NCBI RefSeq assembly: GCF_004362825.1
Contig: NZ_SNXZ01000003.1
Coordinates: forward strand, 968,784 to 1,032,783
DNA: 64,000 nt
Reading direction: 5' to 3'
From: Labedaea rhizosphaerae
Lineage (GTDB): Bacteria > Actinomycetota > Actinomycetes > Mycobacteriales > Pseudonocardiaceae
Below, piece by piece: positions 35,982-43,060 of the stretch. The position numbers and the translations under genes are program-made. The stretch's first letter is position 1; every line of letters starts with the position of its first letter. The notes under the pieces were generated by a model. It saw nothing but the letters and a program-made list of their open reading frames with translations, was not told the DNA's origin and ran no database searches.

Positions 35982-37149
35982 TCGTCAGCGTGCCCGGCTC
36001 GCTCGACTGCACCCGGCCCTCGAAGTCCACACCGGACGGGTGCACGTCGTCGTAGGGGAAGCCGTAGCCGAGGCCGTCCGGGGTGAGCTGGTGGACCATG
36101 CGGGCGTAGTGGTTGGTCTGCGCGTTCTGGTAGAAGGCGCCCGGGTTCTCGTTGGTGGGCTGCACGGGGTTGCTGAGCAGCGTCGTGCGGTTCAGCGCCG
36201 CGGCCAGGCGGGCGGAGAGGTTGCCCATCTCGTCGTTGTTGGTGGTGAACGGGGGCTGGCTGCAACTGAACACCGCCGGTGTGGACGGCTGGGTGAACGA
36301 GCCGACGCCGGGGAACTGCAGCACGCCGCCACTGACCCGGCCGGTCACGGTGCCCCACGTGAACTGGGTGTCGATGGTCAGGTCGTTGGACGCATAGTGT
36401 TGCCAGCACTGGGAGATGTAGCTGTCGAGGTAACCCGCGAACAGCCCGCCGTCGACCGAGATGGCCTGGTTCGGGCTGAGCACGCGGCGCCCGCCCGCGG
36501 ACACCAGCCTGGGCCAGTCGCCACCGAGGCTGTTCATCGCGGCGATCATCTGGTCGACGCCGCCGGGCTGCAGACCGCGCACGATCTGCGTGCCTTGCGG
36601 GGTGTCCAGCGAGCACGCGATGGGCAGCGACACGAAGTCGACGAAGGTGATGTTGCCGTAGAGCTGGGAATCGTCGAAGGTGAGCTCGCAGAAACCCCAG
36701 TCGATGTCGTAGTTCGGGTCCGACGGGTTGGTCACCGACGGCATCGCGATGCCCGGGCCCGGGTTGACCAGGAACGTCAGCGGCGCGCCGATCGAGAACC
36801 ACACGCGCCCGCCGACGATCTTGGGCAGGGTGATGGTGCGCGGGCCGGAACCGCTGGCGTTCAAGGCGATCGAGCAGTCCGCGCCCAGCGGCGTGCCCGG
36901 CTGCGACGGCGACGGCGGGTAGTAGGGCGTGTGCCCGTCGGCCTGCAGGAACATCCACGCGTTGCCGTTGTGCGGGTCCATGCCAGTCACATAGCAGTAG
37001 ACCGTGTTGTTGCCGGTGTTGTTGGCCAGCGCGACGTTCAGCGTCGCCGGAGTCGCGGACGCGGTGCCCTTGCTGAGCACGGTCGCGGACAGCCCGGTCA
37101 ACGCGGCGGCACTGAGAAATGTTCTACGGGTGAATCCTCTGCGGGACAT
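35959..37149 (-). CDS. exported beta-1,3-glucanase, glycoside hydrolase family 64
   Basis: A 396-residue exported enzyme. The N-terminus has a twin-arginine signal (SRRGFTRRTFLSAAALTGLSA), so it is probably folded and exported by Tat. The GH64 domain covers about 36-395: LNVALANNTGNNTVYCYVTG, GGRVWFSIGAPLTFLVNPGPG, YDIDWGFCELTFDD and GYGFPYDDVHPSGVDFEG. GH64 enzymes are laminaripentaose-producing glucanases acting on fungal or yeast walls. The second of two adjacent ATGs is chosen because GGGGAGG then has normal spacing. It may work with the nearby chitosanase against fungal walls. Confidence 0.9.
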   Translation of the reverse strand: MSRRGFTRRTFLSAAALTGLSATVLSKGTASATPATLNVALANNTGNNTVYCYVTGMDPHNGNAWMFLQADGHTPYYPPSPSQPGTPLGADCSIALNASGSGPRTITLPKIVGGRVWFSIGAPLTFLVNPGPGIAMPSVTNPSDPNYDIDWGFCELTFDDSQLYGNITFVDFVSLPIACSLDTPQGTQIVRGLQPGGVDQMIAAMNSLGGDWPRLVSAGGRRVLSPNQAISVDGGLFAGYLDSYISQCWQHYASNDLTIDTQFTWGTVTGRVSGGVLQFPGVGSFTQPSTPAVFSCSQPPFTTNNDEMGNLSARLAAALNRTTLLSNPVQPTNENPGAFYQNAQTNHYARMVHQLTPDGLGYGFPYDDVHPSGVDFEGRVQSSEPGTLTISVGALH

Positions 37150-37165
37150 CATGGACCTCCCCGAC

Positions 37166-37181
37166 GGTGGTTCAGACCACC
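37166..37181. promoter_or_regulatory. dre-like inverted repeat before the GH64 gene
   Basis: GGTGGT and ACCACC flank TCAG. On the coding strand it contains TGGTCT followed by GAACCA, close to the DasR-responsive element (TGGTCTAGACCA) with two central differences. It lies 16 bases upstream of the GH64 start. DasR control would fit a polysaccharide hydrolase, but the match is imperfect. Confidence 0.4.
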
Positions 37182-37214
37182 GTAGGCAGGCGGCCCGCGG
37201 CCCGCCGAGGCCCT

Positions 37215-37240
37215 TGCCCGAAGGGGCAGGCTAGCCTGCC
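37215..37240 (-). terminator. palindrome and hairpin at the end of the molybdopterin gene
   Basis: GGCAGGCTAGCCTGCC (37225-37240) is a perfect 16-base palindrome containing the TAG stop codon of the oxidoreductase gene. TGCCC-GAAG-GGGCA (37215-37228) forms a second overlapping hairpin just past the stop. Together they could end transcription before the GH64 promoter. Confidence 0.4.
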
Positions 37241-39309
37241 TGGACTGTCACGGGCACGCCGTTGAGCACGGCGTTGCCCGACGCGTCCACGACGGCCGGG
37301 TCGGTCAGGTCGTTGCTGCTCACGCCCTCGACCCCCGAGGCCACCGACAGGCGGACACCGTCGCGTCCGTGGCCGAAGCCGTGCGGCAGGCTGACCACGC
37401 CGGGCATGAGGTCCTCAGTCGCCGTTACCGCGACCCGCACCTGCCCGACCGCCGACCGCACCAGAACCGTTGCCCCGTCGGCGATCCCGCGGGCGGCGAG
37501 GTCGTCCGGGTGCATGAGCAGGTGGTGGCGCGGCTTGCCCTTGACCAGGCGCGGGGCGTTGTGCAGCCAGGAGTTGTTGCTGCGCAGGTGCCTGCGGCCG
37601 ATCAGCAGCAGCTCCTCGTCGGCGGGCGCGGTCAGCTCGCGGGCCGCCTCGGCCGCGGCCGCGCGCAGGACCTCGGGCGCGGCGTGCACCCGGCCATCGA
37701 CCAGCACGCCGGGCATGCGGGAGCTGAGCGGGCCGAGGTCGACGCCGTGGGGTGCCTTGCGCAGCTTGCGCAACGACAGCTTGTACGGACCGAGCCGCAG
37801 CAGGAGGTCGACCAGCCGGGCGGGCGGGATCCGCAGCCGCAGCCGGGTGGCGAGCTTGCCGCGGAAGCGTTTGGCGTACCGGAGGCCGAGGTCGCGGAAG
37901 ATCTCCCAGTCGTGCTTGGTGCCCGCGGGCCTGGGCAGCACGGCCGGGCTGAACCGCGCGGTGTTGCGCACGGCGAACGCGTGGAAGATGAGGTCGTAGT
38001 GGTCACGCTCGAGCGGGCCGGTCGGCGGCAGGATCACGTCGGCGTGCCGGGTCGTCTCGTTGAGGTAGAAGTCGATGGCGACCATGAAGTCCAGTCCCGC
38101 CAACGCCTTGTCCAGCCGTGCACCGTCCGGTGTGGACAGCACCGGGTTGCCGGCGGAGGTGACGAGCGCGCGGATGCGGCCCTCCCCCGGTGTGTCGATC
38201 TCCTCGGCGAGCGCTGCCACGGGCAGCTCGCCGCCGAACTCCGGCAGCCCGCGCACCCGGCTGCGCCACGCGCCGAAGTGTCCCTTCGAGACGAACTTCA
38301 GCACGTCGACCGCCGGCTTCGGGATCATCGCGCCGCCGGGCGCGTCCAGGTTGCCGGTGACCACGTTCATCAGCTGCACGGCCCACTGCGCGGCAAGCCC
38401 GAAGCGTTGCGTGGACACGCCGACCCGGCCGTAGCAGACCGCGGACGGCGCCGCCGCGAACTCGCGGGCGATCCGGTCGATCGTGGCCGCGGGCACGCCG
38501 CTGACCCGCTCGGCGAACTCCAGGGTGAACGGGGAAACCGCGTCCCGCACGGCGTCCAGATCATCCACATAGGACGCGACGTGGCCCAGGCCCTCGGTCA
38601 GGATCACCCGCACCATCGCCAGCAGCACGGCGGCGTCGGAGCCCGGCCGGACGAACACGTGCTCGTCGGCGCGGGCCGCGGTCTCGGTGCGCCGCGGGTC
38701 GAAGACCACGAGCTTGCCGCCGCGCTCGCGCAACGCCTTGAGCCGGTTGGCCACGTCCGGCACCGTCATGATGCTCCCGTTGGACACCAACGGGTTCGCG
38801 CCGAACACCAGGAAGTAGCCGGTCCGGTCGACGTCAGGGATCGGCAGCAGCACCTGGTGGCCGTACATCTGGTGCGCGACGAGCTGGTGCGGCAGCTGGT
38901 CGGCCGACGTGGCGGAGAACCGGCTGCGGGTGCGCAGCATGCCGAAGAACGGCAGGCCGTGGGTCATCGCGCCGAGGCTGTGCACGCTCGGGTTGCCGAG
39001 GTAGACCCCGACCGCGTTCGCGCCGTGTTCGGTGCGCACCGCGGCCAGCCGGTCGACGACCAGGTCGTACGCGGCGTCCCAGCCGAGCTCTTCCCAGCCG
39101 GTCGCGGTCCGCCGCAGCGGGCGGCGCAGCCGGTCCGGGTCGGTGTGCAGGTCCTGCAGGGCGACCCCCTTGGGGCAGAGGTGACCCCGGGACAGCGGAT
39201 CGTCCTTGTCGCCGGTGATGGACACGATCCGGTCGCCGTCGAGCTCGAACCGGAGCCCGCAGATCGCCTCGCACAGGTTGCACGCCCCGAACCGGACGCT
39301 GGTGGTCAT
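37231..39309 (-). CDS. molybdopterin-dependent oxidoreductase with 4Fe-4S cluster
   Basis: A 692-residue member of the bis-molybdopterin guanine dinucleotide (DMSO reductase/formate dehydrogenase) superfamily. Cys10, Cys13, Cys17 and Cys45 in CNLCEAICG and HLCPKG bind the N-terminal 4Fe-4S cluster. FLVFGANPLVSNGS, GGKLVVFDPRRTETA and the C-terminal LLMHPDDLAARGIADGATVLVRS are cofactor-binding segments. No Tat signal, so probably cytosolic. The physiological substrate is unknown; soluble single-subunit members act on diverse redox compounds. Its ATG overlaps the stop of the upstream LLM-type gene (ATGA). That gene carries a nonsense codon, which could reduce coupled translation here. Confidence 0.86.
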   Translation of the reverse strand: MTTSVRFGACNLCEAICGLRFELDGDRIVSITGDKDDPLSRGHLCPKGVALQDLHTDPDRLRRPLRRTATGWEELGWDAAYDLVVDRLAAVRTEHGANAVGVYLGNPSVHSLGAMTHGLPFFGMLRTRSRFSATSADQLPHQLVAHQMYGHQVLLPIPDVDRTGYFLVFGANPLVSNGSIMTVPDVANRLKALRERGGKLVVFDPRRTETAARADEHVFVRPGSDAAVLLAMVRVILTEGLGHVASYVDDLDAVRDAVSPFTLEFAERVSGVPAATIDRIAREFAAAPSAVCYGRVGVSTQRFGLAAQWAVQLMNVVTGNLDAPGGAMIPKPAVDVLKFVSKGHFGAWRSRVRGLPEFGGELPVAALAEEIDTPGEGRIRALVTSAGNPVLSTPDGARLDKALAGLDFMVAIDFYLNETTRHADVILPPTGPLERDHYDLIFHAFAVRNTARFSPAVLPRPAGTKHDWEIFRDLGLRYAKRFRGKLATRLRLRIPPARLVDLLLRLGPYKLSLRKLRKAPHGVDLGPLSSRMPGVLVDGRVHAAPEVLRAAAAEAARELTAPADEELLLIGRRHLRSNNSWLHNAPRLVKGKPRHHLLMHPDDLAARGIADGATVLVRSAVGQVRVAVTATEDLMPGVVSLPHGFGHGRDGVRLSVASGVEGVSSNDLTDPAVVDASGNAVLNGVPVTVQAG

Positions 39310-40211
39310 GGCTTGAAAGCCTCCAGTGCTTCGTCGGCCTTGGCAAGGGACTCGGCGGGGTCGGCGTCCGGGGAGCCGATCCGCTCGTCGAAGTTGAGGT
39401 CGACGAAGAACTCGGTGACGCCCTGCTGCTCGAGTTCGGCCATGTCCACGCGGATCTGCTCGAGCGTGCCCGACAGCATCCGGTCGCGCTCGCCCTCGGG
39501 GCGCACCCGCACCGCGCCGCGGCAGACGAAACGCAGGGCGTCCGCATCGCGCCCGGCCTCTTCGGCGGCTGCCTTGATGGTGCGGATCGCCGTGCCCATG
39601 ACCGTCAGGTCGGCGCGGCTGGCGCTGATCCAGCCGTCGGCGAGCCGGCCCGCGCGGCGCAGCGCCGCCTCCGCGCCGCCACCCAGCAGGATCGGCGGGC
39701 CGCCGGGCGTCGCGGGCGCGGGGTGCTGGACCGCCAGGGGCACCTGGTAGAACGCGCCGTCGTGGTCGACGACCTCGCCGGTGAACAGGGCGCGCAGCAG
39801 CGGCAGGTACTCGTCGGCCTGCTTGCCGCGGGTGGACTTGTCGGCCCCGGTGGCCGCCTACTCCTCGGCCGACCAGCCGATGCCGAGCCCGGCGTCCACC
39901 CGCCCACCACCGGAGAGAAGGTCGACGGTGGTCAGCTGCTTGGCCAGGTAGGTCGGCGAGAGGAACGGCAGGTTCACCACGGCCACGCCGAGCCGGATCC
40001 GCTCGGTGATGGCGGCCAGGTGACCCAGCACCACCAGCGGGTCGAGCACGCTGCGGTACACCGGGTCCCAGCCGCCCGCGGCCGGGTACAGCAGCCGCTG
40101 GAAGGTCCAGAGCTCGTGGTAGCCGAGTTCCTCGGCGCGGCGGGCCACGTGCGCGATCGTGTCCGGGGTGGCCCATGACCCCGACACCGGCGCGGCGAAT
40201 CCGATCAGCAC
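39306..40211 (-). pseudogene. LLM class (F420-type) oxidoreductase interrupted by a TAG codon
   Basis: Read in one frame this is a 301-codon luciferase-like oxidoreductase: VLIGFAAPVSGSWATPDTIAHVARRAEELGYHELWTF at the start, RLGVAVVNLPFLSPTYLAKQLTTVDLLSGGGRVDAGLGIGWSAEE, then TAG (39858-39860), then AATGADKSTRGKQADEYLPLL and PPILLGGGAEAALRRAGRLADGWI to the end. No frameshift is needed. Homologues usually have an aromatic residue at this place, so a single change (for example TAC to TAG) explains the stop. Start GTG 40211 lies seven bases after TACCGT. It could be a true nonsense mutation, a sequencing error or a read-through site. Confidence 0.8.
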
Positions 40212-40249
40212 GCCTCCCACGGTAGAGCGCGCCGCGTACGCTTCTCGGT

Positions 40250-40423
40250 ATGCGGGCGCTGCGACCACTCATGCGGTTGGTCGACCGGTTCGAGACGCGG
40301 GGCGTCTACGTGCCGGGCGAGGACAACCGCCCGCTGTCCCCGTGGCGGGATTTCGGGTGGCTCATCGCGGTCTGGCTGGTGACGGTCGGGGTTTTCGTGA
40401 TCTTCTTCGCGCTCGCCGCCTGA
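40250..40423 (+). CDS. 57-residue single-pass membrane protein
   Basis: A short gene beginning MRALRPLMRLVDRFETRG. Residues about 36-56 form one hydrophobic helix (WLIAVWLVTVGVFVIFFALAA) that ends the protein. The basic N-terminus would stay in the cytosol. The ATG lies seven bases after TACGCT (40237-40242), matching the leaderless pattern seen across the window. It diverges from the LLM pseudogene with 38 bases between the starts. No family is recognised. Confidence 0.65.
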   Translation: MRALRPLMRLVDRFETRGVYVPGEDNRPLSPWRDFGWLIAVWLVTVGVFVIFFALAA

Positions 40424-40604
40424 ACCGATCCTCACTCGATCGGAGTGACGGCACTCACCTTGCGTGCCCCGCTGATCACAGGTCGGTGACAGCCGGACGA
40501 CAGGTCTGAATCGACCGCCCGGATCAACACACCAGGCCGTTTGGATGCCTCCATAGTGGGTGTCGGCAGAGTCACCGGCCGCTGCACCAGAGATGAGGAA
40601 CGTC

Positions 40605-41141
40605 GTGAAGACCGTCGCCATGGCGGCCGCCGTCGGGGCGGCGCTCGCCTGCTTTGGCCTTGCGGCATGTTCCTCGTCATCGGCCAGCCCGCAACCCACG
40701 GTCATCACGCAGGCGGCCGCCGAAGCCGACGTCCCGCCCGCGGGCACCAGCCCCGCCGCGTTCGGCGAGCGCCGGTCCGTCCCGGGCGGCCTGGTCATCG
40801 AGGTGTCGGAGCCGAAGTCGATCACCCCGAGCGACACCGCCTACCCGGCGAGCAAGCGGGCCGTGGCGTTCGAGATCACGGTGACCAACGAGGGCAACGA
40901 GGAGTTCCGCACCGACCGCTTCCAGGTCAGCGCGACCACCGACGGCCACACCGCGCGCCAGGTCGTCGACTCCACCCAGGGCTACGCCGGCAGCGGCGAC
41001 ATGCCACCCGTGCTCGCGCCGGGCAAGGCCGCGCACGTGACGATCGCGTTCGCCGCGCCCACCGAGCCGGTGGCCGTGGAACTGCGGATCGAACCCGCCG
41101 ACGTGTCCGGCGGCACGGCTGATTTCGCAGGTCAGGCCTGA
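40605..41141 (+). CDS. DUF4352-like lipoprotein
   Basis: A 178-residue exported lipoprotein. The signal peptide ends FGLAAC (lipobox Cys near 20). An Ser/Pro/Thr-rich linker precedes an immunoglobulin-like domain (about 60-178): VIEVSEPKSITPSDTAYPASKRAVAFEITVTNEGNEEFRTDRFQVSATTDG, typical of DUF4352/telomeric-repeat-like envelope proteins. The GTG at 40605 is chosen because GAGGAA lies upstream; the ATG at 40593 is also possible. No binding partner is indicated. Confidence 0.75.
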   Translation: MKTVAMAAAVGAALACFGLAACSSSSASPQPTVITQAAAEADVPPAGTSPAAFGERRSVPGGLVIEVSEPKSITPSDTAYPASKRAVAFEITVTNEGNEEFRTDRFQVSATTDGHTARQVVDSTQGYAGSGDMPPVLAPGKAAHVTIAFAAPTEPVAVELRIEPADVSGGTADFAGQA

Positions 41142-41158
41142 CCGGTAGGTTCGGGGGC

Positions 41159-41632
41159 ATGACTGAGCAGAGCCGCTTGTCCGCAGGCGACAAGGCCCCC
41201 GAGTTCACCCTGCCGGACAGCACCGGCAAGCCGGTTTCGCTGGCCGACTTCCGCGGCCGCAAGGTCGTCGTCTACTTCTACCCGGCGGCGAGCACGCCCG
41301 GCTGCACCAAGCAGGCCTGCGACTTCCGCGACAACCTCGCCGAGTTGAACGACGCCGGGTTCGAGGTGCTGGGCATCTCCCCGGACAAGCCGGCCAAGCT
41401 GGCGAAGTTCGCGGAAGCGGAGGGCCTGACCTTCCCGTTGCTGTCCGACCCCGACCGCGAGGTGCTCACCGCGTACGGCGCGTACGGCGAGAAGACGATG
41501 TACGGCAAGAAGATCACGGGCGTGCTCCGCTCCACGTTCGTCGTGGAACCGGACGGCGTCCTCAGCGAGGCGATGTACAACGTGCGCGCGGCCGGGCACG
41601 TGGCCAAGCTGCGTAGAGACCTGAAGATCTAG
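41159..41632 (+). CDS. bcp: thioredoxin-dependent thiol peroxidase (Bcp/PrxQ)
   Basis: A 157-residue peroxiredoxin that reduces hydroperoxides using thioredoxin. The active site is YPAASTPGCTKQACDFRD, with peroxidatic Cys49 and resolving Cys54 (C-x4-C, PrxQ type). KVVVYFYP and TFVVEPDGVL complete the thioredoxin fold. Length is normal. The ATG follows TAGGTT (41146-41151) by seven bases, so it is probably leaderless. It converges on the cvn operon with 4 bases between stops. Confidence 0.92.
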   Translation: MTEQSRLSAGDKAPEFTLPDSTGKPVSLADFRGRKVVVYFYPAASTPGCTKQACDFRDNLAELNDAGFEVLGISPDKPAKLAKFAEAEGLTFPLLSDPDREVLTAYGAYGEKTMYGKKITGVLRSTFVVEPDGVLSEAMYNVRAAGHVAKLRRDLKI

Positions 41633-41636
41633 GGCG

Positions 41637-42257
41637 CTACCGCTGGCGCGCCTGCGTCTGGGCTTGGGCGTGGGCGCGCATCGTCCGGGCGATCAGGTGC
41701 TGCAGCAACGTTTCCAGCACCTTCTTGCTCGAGTCGCGGTCGCGTGCGTCGCACTGCACGACCGGGATCTCCGCGTCGAGGTCCGCGGCGTCGCGCACCT
41801 CGTCGGTGGTGTAGGCCTGTTCGCCGTGGAAGTTGTTGATCGCCACGATGAACGGGATCTTGCGCCGCTCGAAGAAGTCCACCGACGCGAAGCAGCCGTC
41901 GAGCCTGCGGGTGTCCGCGAGCACGACCGCGCCGAGGGCGCCGGTGGCCAGTTCGTCCCACATGAACCAGAACCGCTCCTGGCCCGGCGTGCCGAACAGG
42001 TAGAGGATCAGCGACCGGTTGATGGTGATGCGGCCGAAGTCCAGCGCGACCGTCGTGGTGCGCTTGTCCTCCACGCCGCTGAGGTCGTCGGTCCGGTTGC
42101 TGATCGCACTGATCATCTCCTCGGTGCGCAGCGGCTGGATCTCGCTGACCGAGGTGACCATCGTCGTCTTGCCCACGCCGAAGCCGCCGGCGATGAGCAC
42201 CTTGACCGCGGAGGTGCCCAGCCCGGGGCCGCCCGCGTCAGAGCCGCCGAATGCCAT
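41637..42257 (-). CDS. cvnD: conservon GTPase CvnD
   Basis: A 206-residue small GTP-binding protein of the conservon type. P-loop GGFGVGKTTMV (about 24-34), switch region TTTVALDFGRITI, G3-like GTPGQERFWFMWDEL and G4-like AINNF. The usual NKxD is replaced by N-N-F, as in other CvnD proteins. It is the last gene of the cvnA-B-C-D order; its first bases overlap cvnC by 20. Conservons form membrane-associated complexes that resemble eukaryotic G-protein coupled systems and affect development or metabolism. Confidence 0.9.
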   Translation of the reverse strand: MAFGGSDAGGPGLGTSAVKVLIAGGFGVGKTTMVTSVSEIQPLRTEEMISAISNRTDDLSGVEDKRTTTVALDFGRITINRSLILYLFGTPGQERFWFMWDELATGALGAVVLADTRRLDGCFASVDFFERRKIPFIVAINNFHGEQAYTTDEVRDAADLDAEIPVVQCDARDRDSSKKVLETLLQHLIARTMRAHAQAQTQARQR

Positions 42258-42609
42258 CGAGCACCGCCTGCAAGAGATTCATGTCCGGCACATCCGTCTC
42301 GTAGGACGACATTGGCGAGCTAAACAGGAGATACCTTCCCTCGATCAAGTCACTGATAAGGATCTTCACGGCGGCGAGCGGCAGGTTCAGCTTCGCCCCG
42401 ATCTCCGCGACGGACATCGGGGACCGGCACAGCCGAAGGATGTCGAGGTACTCCGCGTCCAGCCCCCGGCCTGATTCGCCGGGGGCCGCGATCACCATCG
42501 TGATCATGTTCAGGTCTGTGCGCGAGGCCTTGGTGCGACCGCGGGTCACGGTGAAGGGCCGCACCAAGGGCCCGGCGTCGTCGTCGTACCAGGACTCCCG
42601 ACCGTTCAT
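42238..42609 (-). CDS. cvnC: conservon protein CvnC (DUF742)
   Basis: A 123-residue DUF742 protein. LVRPFTVTRGRTKASRTDLNMITMV is the family signature, and CRSPMSVAEIGAKLNLPLAAVKILISDLIEGRYL is a winged-helix-like region. It sits between cvnB and cvnD and overlaps cvnD, as in other conservons. In the S. coelicolor Cvn9 system the homologue binds the kinase-like and GTPase partners. Confidence 0.9.
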   Translation of the reverse strand: MNGRESWYDDDAGPLVRPFTVTRGRTKASRTDLNMITMVIAAPGESGRGLDAEYLDILRLCRSPMSVAEIGAKLNLPLAAVKILISDLIEGRYLLFSSPMSSYETDVPDMNLLQAVLDGIRRL

Positions 42610-42623
42610 CGGCTACACACGGA

Positions 42624-43034
42624 TCACGTGCCGGGGAATCGCGGCTGCGTGGCGAAGTAGGCACCGACCTGCTTGATCATCATGTTCATCTCGTAGGCGA
42701 CCATCCCGATGTCCGCGTCCGCGTTGGCGAGCAGGGCGAGGCACGCCTGGTTCGCCGCCGCGGTCACCACGAGGAACGACTGGGTGAGCTCGACGACGGT
42801 CTGCCGGACCTCGCCGCCATCAAACTGCCGCCCGACCCCGCGCGCAAGGCTGTGGAATGCCGAAGCCATGGCGGAGAGGTGTTCGCCGTCCTCGCGGCTC
42901 AGGCTGCGGGACCGGCCGACGAGCAGGCCGTCGGTGGAGAGCACCACCGCGTATCGCGCCCCGACCACGCGGTTGGTCAGGTCGTCGAGCAGCCAGTTCA
43001 GATCGCTCGGCTTGGACTGGTCCGTGACACTCAT
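42624..43034 (-). CDS. cvnB: conservon roadblock/LC7 protein CvnB
   Basis: A 136-residue roadblock/LC7 domain protein: LNWLLDDLTNRVVGARYAVVLSTDGLLVGRS and QTVVELTQSFLVVTAAANQACLALLANADADIGMVAYEM. Such proteins act as activators or scaffolds for MglA-like GTPases; the partner here would be CvnD. The start ATG at 43034 follows GGAG; a longer frame to 43067 is less likely. Confidence 0.9.
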   Translation of the reverse strand: MSVTDQSKPSDLNWLLDDLTNRVVGARYAVVLSTDGLLVGRSRSLSREDGEHLSAMASAFHSLARGVGRQFDGGEVRQTVVELTQSFLVVTAAANQACLALLANADADIGMVAYEMNMMIKQVGAYFATQPRFPGT

Positions 43035-43060
43035 TGCCCGCTCCACTAGTCGGCAACCCC

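Noticed and set aside
37231-40272. Single 1013-residue fusion of LLM and molybdopterin oxidoreductase
   Set aside because: The N-terminal part is a shifted frame of the LLM gene. The true molybdopterin protein starts at 39309 with normal Shine-Dalgarno and Cys motif.
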